Of a DNA stretch of 43,740 nucleotides, positions 8,767 to 15,956 are shown in pieces; position 1 is the first letter of the stretch, and each line of letters begins with the position of its first letter. The notes under the pieces were generated by a model that made no database searches, was not told the origin of the DNA, and saw only the letters and a program-made list of their open reading frames with translations. A program made the position numbers and the translations under genes. Origin of the DNA: Bacteroidales bacterium UBA6267. GTDB lineage: Bacteria > Bacteroidota > Bacteroidia > Bacteroidales > UBA1556. The stretch covers positions 1-43,740 of the forward strand of contig DJVB01000010.1 of assembly GCA_002440745.1 (NCBI GenBank), given 5' to 3'.

Positions 8767-8796
8767 AGCCGGCAAATGGCTAAATCTGCCGGCTTT
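8767..8796 (-). terminator. Hairpin terminator after the hexahaem lipoprotein gene
   Basis: AAGCCGGCA and TGCCGGCTT form a perfect 9-bp GC-rich stem around a 12-nt loop. On the minus strand the stem ends in TT and is followed by ATTTTC, a modest U tract. It lies 43 nt beyond the hexahaem stop codon. Confidence 0.75.
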
Positions 8797-8838
8797 CAAG
8801 TTTACCAATTTCAATATTTCAAGTGAACATTGAGAAAT

Positions 8839-9822
8839 CTATTTGGCTGCTGCAATAGAGTTTTGTAATAATTTCTTGATATAAGGATAGTTGTGAACAC
8901 CCATACTACGGTCTTCTTTAACTAAAACATAGTTGTAAATAATACCTGCATCATCGTTGCTATACGTGCCTGTAGTTACATATTTGTCGGCGCGGAGATG
9001 ACCTTTATTCAACAGAATAGTTTCCAAACTGTCAAAAAGGACGGTAATTTCGGATTGAGTGTTTGCAATTTTCGTGTCTAATGCTGCTGCATCAGTATGG
9101 CAGGAAGAGCATTTAGACGTGTTGAATCCCATGGTATGACCACCGGAAGAAACCCCTGATGCGGTTCCCATGTGACAAGAAACACAGGAATTGTCGAGTT
9201 GGGTTGAATGGACAGAATTTGTGTAGCCGCCGCCAATTTCATAACCACCTGAGCCAGCAAATAGATTGCCTTGTGGTCCATGGTGTGGACCGTAACGGTA
9301 GCTTGTAATCGTTGATGAATCGTTAGGTGCTGCAACATCCGGCCATGGATTTACGGCGCGTGACTGGTGACAGTTGATACAGAGATTGGCAGTGCCTTGA
9401 TCGCTGTTGGTAGCTAAATGCTGGAAATCGACCGCATCGCTTGCTGTTAAGTCCCAATCGTCCTCAGTGTAGGACTTGTGAATGTTATGGCAAGCATAAC
9501 AGTTGATTGGAGCAGGATCGTTGATTACAGCAGCCGTAACCGTGTTGCCGGTTTCGAGTACTTCCAAGAATCCTTGACTGGTGTGACATGGAGCGCATGA
9601 CTCAGAGTTTCGGTTGAAATTTCCGCCGGTAGCGTGGGTCGAAGCAGCCCATTGCATACTCTTGGTATAAATCACTTGAGAGTTGTCGTGGCATTTTATG
9701 CAATCAACAGTCCCGCTGGCTCCATCCTGCCCGTCTTTTCCGGCAGGTCCTTCTTTGGTACAGGATGATATGGTTATTATCAATCCTACCAATAATGCTG
9801 TTAAGGTAGTAAGCTTTTTCAC
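8839..9822 (-). CDS. Hexahaem c-type cytochrome lipoprotein with collagen-like linker
   Basis: Six CxxCH sites are visible at residues 41-45, 76-80, 108-112, 148-152, 213-217 and 238-242 of 327. The signal ends in the lipobox ISSC (C21), followed by a short collagen-like G-x-y stretch (GPAGKDGQDGASG, residues 25-37). That stretch is a common flexible spacer after the lipid anchor in Bacteroidota lipoproteins. The C-terminal 80 residues carry no haem site. The start codon appears to be GTG at 9822; the upstream ATG is out of frame. Lipidation plus a spacer suits an outer-membrane cytochrome, possibly surface exposed. It lies directly downstream of the Crp/Fnr gene, with an FNR-like box between them. 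Confidence 0.87.
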   Translation of the reverse strand: MKKLTTLTALLVGLIITISSCTKEGPAGKDGQDGASGTVDCIKCHDNSQVIYTKSMQWAASTHATGGNFNRNSESCAPCHTSQGFLEVLETGNTVTAAVINDPAPINCYACHNIHKSYTEDDWDLTASDAVDFQHLATNSDQGTANLCINCHQSRAVNPWPDVAAPNDSSTITSYRYGPHHGPQGNLFAGSGGYEIGGGYTNSVHSTQLDNSCVSCHMGTASGVSSGGHTMGFNTSKCSSCHTDAAALDTKIANTQSEITVLFDSLETILLNKGHLRADKYVTTGTYSNDDAGIIYNYVLVKEDRSMGVHNYPYIKKLLQNSIAAAK

Positions 9823-9864
9823 AATAATAGGTTTTAGTTAATACTTTCATTGTTAAATCATTCA

Positions 9865-9872
9865 CAAAAGTA
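9865..9872 (-). promoter_or_regulatory. -7 element for the hexahaem cytochrome gene
   Basis: On the minus strand TACTTTTG matches TAnnTTTG and lies 43 nt before the GTG at 9822. I find no TTG at the standard -33 distance, which would fit an activator-dependent promoter using the FNR-like box about 60-65 bp upstream of the predicted start. Confidence 0.5.
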
Positions 9873-9915
9873 CTTTTACCTGTTAACTTAAATGCTGACA
9901 ATAATCAATCTGATA

Positions 9916-9929
9916 TTGATAAATATCAT
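9916..9929 (-). promoter_or_regulatory. FNR/CRP-like operator box
   Basis: TTGAT-AAAT-ATCAT matches the E. coli FNR consensus TTGAT-N4-ATCAA at 9 of 10 defined positions. It lies in the 109-nt gap between the Crp/Fnr gene and the hexahaem gene, centred about 60-65 bp upstream of the predicted transcription start, the spacing of a class I activator site. One-mismatch matches are expected about once or twice in a window of this size by chance, so position is the main support. Confidence 0.5.
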
Positions 9930-9931
9930 TT

Positions 9932-10624
9932 TTAATTTAAAGTGAACCTAATCAGCTTGTTCTCATCAATAATTTTAATGAAATTTCGATCAATGGTGAT
10001 AATATTGGAGTCTTTTAGCTCTTTAAAAACACGAATAAGGCTTTCTTTTGCCATCGCAGAGAGGTCTGCCATATCTTGCCGACTCAGATTAGACTCAAAT
10101 TCATTGGAATTATAAATGGATTTGGATAGATAGAGAAGTAAACTTGATACGCGGCCATACATTGATTGTGTAGTTAGTTCGAGTGTTTTGTTTTTTGAAT
10201 TAACGGCGTGATTATTAATACGTTTAATTAGCTCTAAGGCTACTTTATGATTTTTTTCGAGAATGGTTTTAAATGAATCCACCGGAATAAGGCAGACTTT
10301 AACCTGAGTTAGGGCTACTGTGCTGGTTTGGTTCGTTTCATCGATATAAAGCCCCATGCCTCCAAATAGCTCACCAGGAGAAATTAGGCGCAATAGGATA
10401 TTCATGCCATTTGGTGCCTCTGCTACCATTTTGACTATTCCGTCTTTGTTGCAGCCAATATGTGTCATTGAGGCTCCTTGTTTAAAAATCACCTCACCCG
10501 GTTTATAAGTAACTTCACGGCGCTGAGCAAATAAAAACTCTTTTTCCTCTTTGTTCAATTCGCTAAACAAAGCAGGCTTATGCACACAGCAACATTCAGT
10601 ACATTCTTTAAAATCGCAAAACAT
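9932..10624 (-). CDS. Crp/Fnr-family transcriptional regulator with N-terminal cysteine cluster
   Basis: The 230-residue protein has a cyclic-nucleotide-binding-type beta-roll (about residues 30-125, KPGEVIFKQG ... ISPGELFGGM), a dimer helix and a C-terminal winged helix-turn-helix (about 178-220). The likely recognition helix AKESLIRVFKEL (192-203) keeps the E-x3-R spacing (E194, R198) that CRP and FNR use to read the TGA core of their sites. The first 13 residues contain five cysteines (C3, C8, C11, C12, C13), with C58 and C111 further in. This pattern could bind an Fe-S cluster or sense thiol redox state, but it differs from E. coli FNR spacing. Its position suggests it controls the adjacent cytochrome genes. 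Confidence 0.85.
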   Translation of the reverse strand: MFCDFKECTECCCVHKPALFSELNKEEKEFLFAQRREVTYKPGEVIFKQGASMTHIGCNKDGIVKMVAEAPNGMNILLRLISPGELFGGMGLYIDETNQTSTVALTQVKVCLIPVDSFKTILEKNHKVALELIKRINNHAVNSKNKTLELTTQSMYGRVSSLLLYLSKSIYNSNEFESNLSRQDMADLSAMAKESLIRVFKELKDSNIITIDRNFIKIIDENKLIRFTLN

Positions 10625-10659
10625 CTTGTATGTTATGAATTGTTAGTTTGAATCGGCTT

Positions 10660-10667
10660 CAAAGATA
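10660..10667 (-). promoter_or_regulatory. -7 element of the Crp/Fnr gene
   Basis: TATCTTTG on the minus strand matches TAnnTTTG and would give a leader of about 30 nt. The nearest upstream TTG (10685-10683) is only 15 nt away, shorter than usual, so the -33 assignment is uncertain. Confidence 0.45.
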
Positions 10668-10976
10668 ATGTTTTTTCGTTAACAATTAATTAACTTCCTG
10701 AAAGAATGATTCTAAATTTAATTCTTGTGTTTTTCAGTAAACTACAAATGAATTTGTTCGAAGATATCCGTTTCAAGTGAATTTGATTTTTCCACGACAA
10801 CCAATTTTAATTTGCAAATGCTGTTTTTCTATGGCGAATTATGTTTTCCTTTTATCATCTTAAAGGTTTGGGAAAATAAAGTTGGATTGTAAAACAATAA
10901 AACCGATTAATGAATGTTATATGACAGCACAATTTTCAGATTCGATATAATTAATGCACCTAATAGATTTTAGTTA

Positions 10977-10984
10977 TATCTTTG
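10977..10984 (+). promoter_or_regulatory. -7 element of porV
   Basis: TATCTTTG matches TAnnTTTG and would start a leader of about 50 nt before the porV ATG. No TTG is visible at the -33 distance. Confidence 0.45.
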
Positions 10985-11038
10985 CAAGTTTGATTGTTGC
11001 ATGAATAATTAACAAACGATAGATTTATAAATAGTTAT

Positions 11039-12244
11039 ATGAATAGAATTAGTGTTGTTTTAACCGCCTTGATACTGTTGGCTTTTTCTCAAAATAGTTA
11101 TAGTCAAAATTATAAAGATTTATTAGGTCAGGATCAGATAAACACCATTACTACTGCCGTTCCTTTCCTGCTTATAGCTCCTGATTCTCGTGGTGGTGCA
11201 ATGGGAGATATTGGTGTATCCACAACACCTGATGCAAATTCTCAGTTTTGGAATCCGGCAAAATACCCGTTTATCGAATCGGATTTAGGTTTTGCCGTAA
11301 ACTATTCTCCATGGTTAAGCAAATTAGTTGATGATATCAATTTGGCCTATTTATCAGGTTATTACAGAATTAATAATATGTCAGCAGTTTCCGCATCGCT
11401 GCGTTATTTCTCCCTTGGTACTATTCAATTTACCGACCGTGTTGGTAATTCGCTTGGAGACTATAAACCTAATGAGTTTTCGGTTGATGCAACATACAGC
11501 AGAAAACTTACGGAAAACTTTAGCGGTGCCGTGGGAATTCGTTATATTCGTTCTGATTTAACTCAAGGTCAAGATGCTAATGGTGTTTTAACCGAACCTG
11601 GTCAATCGGTGGCTGCAGATGTTGCAGTTTATTACCGAAAATCCGTCAAATGGTTCAAAACCAAAGGTCTATTTGCTTTTGGGGCTAATGTTTCAAATAT
11701 GGGCGCCAAAATATCTTATTCTGAAACTCTTGAACGTGATTTTATTCCTACGAACTTACGTTTTGGACCTTCATTAACCCTTGAACTTGACAAGTATAAT
11801 AAGATAATGATAGCAGTGGATATCAACAAACTTCTTGTTCCAACTCCTCCAGTTTATGCATTAGATTCCAGTGGAAATAATATTCCTCTTGGAAATGGAA
11901 GATATGAAATTGAATCCGGAATGGATCCTGATCGTGGTATCGTAAATGCTTTATTTACTTCATTTTACGATGCACCAGGTGGTTTCTCAGAGGAAATGCG
12001 CGAGTTTAATGTTGGTGCTGGTGCAGAGTATATCTACGATGAGAAGTTTTTTATCCGTGGAGGTTATTTCTACGAACATGCTACCAAAGGAAATCGTAAG
12101 TTTTTTACCTTAGGGCTTGGTTTTAAATATAATGTTTTTGCAATAGATATTTCCTATTTAATTCCAACAACACAGGCTAATCCATTAGAAAACACCCTCC
12201 GCTTTTCTCTCTTGTTTAATTTTATGAATGCCGAAAATCAATAA
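11039..12244 (+). CDS. porV: PorV, type IX secretion outer-membrane shuttle protein
   Basis: The 401-residue protein has a signal peptide (to about residue 22, SYSQ). It then has the PorV/LptO N-terminal signature, with TAVPFLLIAPDSRGGAMGD followed by TTPDANSQFWNPAKYPF, which is FadL-like. The remainder is barrel strands ending LRFSLLFNF. PorV receives cargo from the translocon pore and delivers it to the PorU sortase at the cell surface; the subtilase at 30406-33168 is a candidate client. The gene leads a probable operon with ispF (15 nt downstream) and mobA. No porU is upstream, although in several Bacteroidota porU adjoins porV. Confidence 0.93.
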   Translation: MNRISVVLTALILLAFSQNSYSQNYKDLLGQDQINTITTAVPFLLIAPDSRGGAMGDIGVSTTPDANSQFWNPAKYPFIESDLGFAVNYSPWLSKLVDDINLAYLSGYYRINNMSAVSASLRYFSLGTIQFTDRVGNSLGDYKPNEFSVDATYSRKLTENFSGAVGIRYIRSDLTQGQDANGVLTEPGQSVAADVAVYYRKSVKWFKTKGLFAFGANVSNMGAKISYSETLERDFIPTNLRFGPSLTLELDKYNKIMIAVDINKLLVPTPPVYALDSSGNNIPLGNGRYEIESGMDPDRGIVNALFTSFYDAPGGFSEEMREFNVGAGAEYIYDEKFFIRGGYFYEHATKGNRKFFTLGLGFKYNVFAIDISYLIPTTQANPLENTLRFSLLFNFMNAENQ

Positions 12245-12259
12245 AATATTTTTCATTCA

Positions 12260-12751
12260 ATGCGCATCGGCTTCGGAACGGATATTCATAAACTTGTTGA
12301 AGGACGCCCTCTGATAATTGGCGGCATAGTCATTCCTCATCATCTTGGGTGCAGCGGTCATAGCGATGGCGACCCTCTGATTCATGCAATTTGTGACGCT
12401 CTTTTGGGGGCTCTTGCACTGCGCGATATCGGTTTCCATTTTCCTGATAATGATCCCTCTAATAAAAATATGGACTCTTCTTTCTTTCTCCGCGAGGTTA
12501 TGAAGATGGTTCGTCAGAATGGCTATCAGGTCGGAAATTTGGATACTGTAGTGAATCTTCAAAAACCCAAATTATCTCCTCATATTCCTTCAATTATTGA
12601 ACGATTGTCAGCGATTATGCAGGTTTCACCATCTATTATCAACGTGAAAGCCAAAACGGCTGAGCATCTGGGCTTTGTTGGCGAGGAAAAAGGGATTAGT
12701 ACTGAGGCTATTGTTTTATTAATAAAAGCTAAGTGTGAGGACGAAGATTAA
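12260..12751 (+). CDS. ispF: 2-C-methyl-D-erythritol 2,4-cyclodiphosphate synthase
   Basis: IspF converts CDP-methylerythritol 2-phosphate to the cyclic diphosphate in the MEP isoprenoid pathway. The metal ligands D8, H10 (GFGTDIHKL) and H42 (in HSDGDPLIHAICDALLGA) are all present, as is the C-terminal AKTAEHLGFVGEEKGI segment. At 163 residues it has the standard length. It follows porV by 15 nt and overlaps the start of mobA by 17 nt. This shows the MEP route is used for isoprenoids, including quinones. Confidence 0.97.
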   Translation: MRIGFGTDIHKLVEGRPLIIGGIVIPHHLGCSGHSDGDPLIHAICDALLGALALRDIGFHFPDNDPSNKNMDSSFFLREVMKMVRQNGYQVGNLDTVVNLQKPKLSPHIPSIIERLSAIMQVSPSIINVKAKTAEHLGFVGEEKGISTEAIVLLIKAKCEDED

Positions 12752-13322
12752 AGATTGTAGTGCCGTTGTTTTAGCCGGAGGAAAAAATTCACGGTATGGA
12801 GGTTTCAATAAAGCTTTTCTTAGAATTGATAATAAACTGATTATCGAACATCATTTAGAATTGTTGGGCGATTTATTTGTGGATGTTTTTGTAATTGCCA
12901 ACGAAGTGACTCTTTTTGAGCAATTTGGAGTGAAGGTATATGAAGATATTCATAAAAATCGCGGACCGATTGCCGGAATTCATACTGCTTTGTTTCATTC
13001 CAAAAAAGATGCAATTATGGTTTTTGGTTGTGACATGCCTAATTTGAACCATGTTTTGATCAATCAATTATATCAATGTTGGAAGGAAAATCAAGGTAAA
13101 TATTGTGTGCCCAAATCAAATGGTCATTTTGAACCGCTACATGCCCTTTACGCAAAAGAAACTTTGATAGATTTTGAAGAATGGTTGGAAGGTTCAATGG
13201 AGAATGCTCTCTATAAATTCCTGAAAGACAAGGATGTATGTCCTTTGAATATCACCCTGCTGGAATCGGCTTTTATTAATATCAATAGTCCTGACGATTT
13301 GGAGAAGCTCAATAAAGCTTAA
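12735..13322 (+). CDS. mobA: Molybdenum cofactor guanylyltransferase-like NTP transferase
   Basis: The nucleotide-binding motif VVLAGGKNSRYGGFNKA (residues 11-27, with R20 and K26), GPIAGIHTAL, the Mg-binding CDMPN (D100) and the late NINSPDDL (MobA usually NINTPEDL) support MobA. MobA adds GMP to molybdopterin. The start must be GTG at 12735, since no in-frame ATG precedes the LAGG motif, and this places it inside the last 17 nt of ispF. Its TAA overlaps the stop of the convergent lpxH in a shared TTAA. The presence of MobA implies a bis-MGD molybdoenzyme elsewhere in the genome; none is in this window. Confidence 0.85.
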   Translation: MRTKIKDCSAVVLAGGKNSRYGGFNKAFLRIDNKLIIEHHLELLGDLFVDVFVIANEVTLFEQFGVKVYEDIHKNRGPIAGIHTALFHSKKDAIMVFGCDMPNLNHVLINQLYQCWKENQGKYCVPKSNGHFEPLHALYAKETLIDFEEWLEGSMENALYKFLKDKDVCPLNITLLESAFININSPDDLEKLNKA

Positions 13323-14068
13323 TCTTCAAAATCTAATAATTCCAATGTTTTTCCATTAAAAACTGCATAGCTATTGCCGGAAAGCCATTGCCCAAGGTTG
13401 AGATAGCGAGATTTTTCTCCTATGGGAACATCAAGTTTTAGATGACGATGGCCAAAAATAAAATAATCAATGTTTTCTTTTTCAAGGTATTGTCTGCAAT
13501 AGTGCACTAAAACTTCATTTTCTATTGAGGTGAAATCCGCATCATATTTTCCATTCGCAGCTCGACTTTTTTTACTGAAAAAATCTGCGACTCCCATGGC
13601 AAAATTGGGATGTAATCGAGCAAAAAGCCACTGATTAAGTTTTCCGGCAAAAATCCGTTTTATCAACTTGTAACCATAATCTCCCCGACCTAATCCATCA
13701 CCATGACCAAGGAGAAATTTTTTGTCTGCCAGAGTTTTAACAATTGGTTGACGGTATATTTTCATGCCCATTTCTTCCGAAAAATAGTTTTTCACCCACA
13801 TATCATGATTTCCGGTGAAATAATGAAACTGTATGCCCAGATCGGATAATTCAATAAATTTACCTAAAACTCTCGAAAAACCTCTAGGAATGGCTCGCTT
13901 ATACTCAAACCACATATCGAAAATGTCGCCTAAAAGATAGATTTCTGTGGCGTCTTTTGAAACAAAATCGAGCCAACGCACAAATTTCTTTTCTCGTTCA
14001 ATGCTGGTTTGAGCCGCGTCAACACCGAGATGCAAATCTGAAATGAAGTATATCTTTTCCTGTTTCAT
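13319..14068 (-). CDS. lpxH: UDP-2,3-diacylglucosamine diphosphatase (LpxH-type)
   Basis: This is a calcineurin-like metallophosphoesterase with the full motif set, numbered from the chosen start: DLHLG (D11, H13), GDIFD (D48), GNHD (N87, H88, D89), GHGDG (H122) and GHRH (H207, H209). In the LpxH family it hydrolyses UDP-2,3-diacylglucosamine to lipid X in lipid A synthesis. The frame extends to a TTG at 14080, but two ATGs (14071 and 14068) are better starts; MKQEKIYFISDLHLG is the usual spacing to motif I. A -7 element lies immediately upstream, so the message is nearly leaderless. Confidence 0.88.
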   Translation of the reverse strand: MKQEKIYFISDLHLGVDAAQTSIEREKKFVRWLDFVSKDATEIYLLGDIFDMWFEYKRAIPRGFSRVLGKFIELSDLGIQFHYFTGNHDMWVKNYFSEEMGMKIYRQPIVKTLADKKFLLGHGDGLGRGDYGYKLIKRIFAGKLNQWLFARLHPNFAMGVADFFSKKSRAANGKYDADFTSIENEVLVHYCRQYLEKENIDYFIFGHRHLKLDVPIGEKSRYLNLGQWLSGNSYAVFNGKTLELLDFED

Positions 14069-14077
14069 CATGGTTGC

Positions 14078-14085
14078 CAAAGATA
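14078..14085 (-). promoter_or_regulatory. -7 element of lpxH
   Basis: TATCTTTG on the minus strand matches TAnnTTTG. The predicted start falls at about the ATG pair at 14071/14068, which argues against the upstream TTG start and suggests an almost leaderless mRNA. Confidence 0.45.
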
Positions 14086-14171
14086 CTACGTTTTGTTTAT
14101 TGCTAAACTGCCGGTGTATAAAATGATTTGGTTATGTATTTTTTAGACTGTTAAATTATTAGCCAATTATC

Positions 14172-14179
14172 TATTTTTG
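14172..14179 (+). promoter_or_regulatory. -7 element of the GT2 gene
   Basis: TATTTTTG matches TAnnTTTG and ends only 5 nt before the ATG at 14185, so the transcript would have little or no leader. No TTG is at the -33 distance. Confidence 0.4.
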
Positions 14180-14184
14180 CACCG

Positions 14185-15372
14185 ATGAATATTCAGAATT
14201 TCCCGATAATACATGTGGCTATTCCGCTGCTTAATGAGTTTGAAAACCTGCCAACTCTGATTCATGATATTGAACAGCAAAGTTTTAAGGCCTTTAAAGT
14301 TTGGTTTTGTGTCAATCAACCTGAATCGTGGCATTCTGATTCTAAGAAGATTTCTGAAGTATTAAATAATCAATTGACCATAGATTACTTAAAGAAACTT
14401 ACAAGTTTTCAATTGGTCGTATTGGATAAATCCTCAAAGGGAAATGGTTGGAATGGGAAAAATCATGGGGTAGGAATGGCGCGTAAAGTATTGATGGACA
14501 GTATAAATCAAGAAGCTGAGAAGGATGATATTATTTTGAGTTTGGATGGTGATACCCATTTCGATCCTGATTATTTCCAGTCCATTTTTGACAATTTTCA
14601 AACTGATTCGTCTCTTCCTGCACTTGCAATTCCCTATTATCATTTGCTTACAGGTGATAGGTTGGCCGACCGTGCAATTCTCCGTTATGAAATTTATATG
14701 CGGCATTACGAATGGAATTTGAGACAAATTGGAAGTCCCTACGCTTTCACCGCGTTAGGTTCTGCTATGGCTTGCCGTGTTTGGGCCTATCGCCGAATTG
14801 GCGGCATGACTCCAAAAAAAAGCGGAGAGGATTTTTACTTTTTGCAAAAAATGGTGAAATTCAAAGGGATTTCAACATGGAACTCTCTTCCGGTTTATCC
14901 TGCTGCGAGGTTTTCGGATAGAGTTTATTTTGGTACAGGTCCGGCAATGATTAAAGGTGCCGAAGGGGATTGGTCGAGTTACCCGATATATCGGTCGGAG
15001 TTGTTTGAGATGATTCGGGAAGCTTTCCAAATATTTCCTCAACTATTTTTCCAAGACATTGAAACTCCTGTAGATGAGGTGCTTGGTTTTGGTTGGGCTG
15101 CCGCACTTAGGTCCAATTGCCGAACTAACGAGGTTTTTCTAAAAGCCTGTCATGATAGATTTGATGGTCTCCGAACTTTGCAGTTTTTAAAGAATAATCA
15201 AAAAAAATATACTACTACTGATGAAGAAAATCTTAGAGATTTTGCAGAGAGAAATTCTCTTGTGAAATTGGTGAAGATAGTTCCGGAAGATTTTAGTTTT
15301 GATAGTTCCGATATTGAAGTTCTGAACCAAATTCGGGATTATTTTTATGAAAAATCCTTCCAAAAAAATTAG
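14185..15372 (+). CDS. Family 2 glycosyltransferase (GT-A fold)
   Basis: The N-terminus HVAIPLLNEFENLPTLI is the GT2 donor-binding strand. The DxD-type metal/nucleotide site is LSLDGDTHFD (D121-D123), and a later acidic motif GEDFYFLQKM (about residue 218) fits the catalytic-base region. No membrane helices are seen, so it is cytosolic or peripheral. The acceptor and donor cannot be read from sequence. It stands alone between lpxH (divergent) and the BlaI pair. A role in an envelope or exopolysaccharide glycan is likely but unproven. Confidence 0.75.
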   Translation: MNIQNFPIIHVAIPLLNEFENLPTLIHDIEQQSFKAFKVWFCVNQPESWHSDSKKISEVLNNQLTIDYLKKLTSFQLVVLDKSSKGNGWNGKNHGVGMARKVLMDSINQEAEKDDIILSLDGDTHFDPDYFQSIFDNFQTDSSLPALAIPYYHLLTGDRLADRAILRYEIYMRHYEWNLRQIGSPYAFTALGSAMACRVWAYRRIGGMTPKKSGEDFYFLQKMVKFKGISTWNSLPVYPAARFSDRVYFGTGPAMIKGAEGDWSSYPIYRSELFEMIREAFQIFPQLFFQDIETPVDEVLGFGWAAALRSNCRTNEVFLKACHDRFDGLRTLQFLKNNQKKYTTTDEENLRDFAERNSLVKLVKIVPEDFSFDSSDIEVLNQIRDYFYEKSFQKN

Positions 15373-15457
15373 ATAATCCTTCTTTTTATGTCGATATGTA
15401 AAAAAAACAGTATTGTAAAAGTCATTATATCAATCTATTAAAAAATATTTTGATAAT

Positions 15458-15531
15458 AACTAAAATATTAGTTGAATAACTAAAATATTAGTTATACTTT
15501 TGCGTTGTTATAATTAACTAAAGTTTTAGTT
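15458..15531 (+). promoter_or_regulatory. Three BlaI-type operator dyads overlapping the blaI promoter
   Basis: Three 16-bp dyads of the form AACTA-N6-TAGTT lie at 15458-15473, 15478-15493 and 15516-15531. The first two are identical (AACTAAAATATTAGTT) and 20 bp apart, two helical turns. The third is AACTAAAGTTTTAGTT. The first two flank the -33 TTG (15472-15474) and fill the spacer; the third follows the predicted start. This is the layout of an autorepressed BlaI/MecI promoter. Confidence 0.85.
15472..15502 (+). promoter_or_regulatory. Promoter of the BlaI/M56 operon (TTG-N20-TACTTTTG)
   Basis: TTG at 15472-15474 and TACTTTTG at 15495-15502 are separated by 20 nt, a full match to the Bacteroidota pattern. 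The start would be near 15508, giving a leader of about 65 nt that includes the third operator. Confidence 0.75.
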
Positions 15532-15572
15532 GATGAGAATTTTTTAGAATTAATAATTTATCTAATAAAGTG

Positions 15573-15956
15573 ATGAAAGAGCTAACGAAGGCAGAAGAGC
15601 AGATAATGCAAATTTTGTGGGAGATAAAAACCGGATTTGTGAAGGATATTTTGGAGGAAATTGCAGAGCCAAAACCAGCTTATAATACCGTTTCGACAAT
15701 TGTCCGAATTTTGGAGCGTAAAGGTTTTGTGTCGTATAAAAACTATGGGAAAACGCATCAGTATTTTCCGACAGTCAGCAAAGAACAGTATCGCAAAAGC
15801 ACTCTTAAAAATATTGTAAAGGGATATTTTGATAATTCGTTTTCAAATTTGGTTTCTCATTTTGCTAAAGAACAGAATGTTTCTATTGAGGAACTGGACG
15901 CAATGTTGCAAACCATTCAGAATCAGATAGAATTAAAACAAAAGAAAGATGAATAG
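15573..15956 (+). CDS. BlaI/MecI-family winged-helix repressor
   Basis: The 127-residue protein starts ELTKAEEQIMQILWEIKTGFVKDI and continues with the recognition region PAYNTVSTIVRILERKGFVSY, the signature of BlaI/MecI/CopY repressors. The C-terminal helices (residues 80-127) would form the dimer. The frame opens at a GTG at 15570; the ATG one codon later is the likely start. It overlaps the M56 protease gene by 8 nt, the classic repressor-sensor pair, where the sensor triggers cleavage of the repressor. Three dyads over its own promoter indicate autorepression. Confidence 0.92.
   Translation: MKELTKAEEQIMQILWEIKTGFVKDILEEIAEPKPAYNTVSTIVRILERKGFVSYKNYGKTHQYFPTVSKEQYRKSTLKNIVKGYFDNSFSNLVSHFAKEQNVSIEELDAMLQTIQNQIELKQKKDE

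Larger units (their letters stand above)
10625..11038. other. Divergent intergenic region between the Crp/Fnr gene and porV
   Basis: This 414-nt AT-rich gap has no convincing open reading frame. On the minus strand a -7 element TATCTTTG (10667-10660) lies 36 nt before the regulator ATG. On the plus strand TATCTTTG (10977-10984) lies 55 nt before the porV ATG. Apart from these I see no clear operator, hairpin or repeat. Confidence 0.6.
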
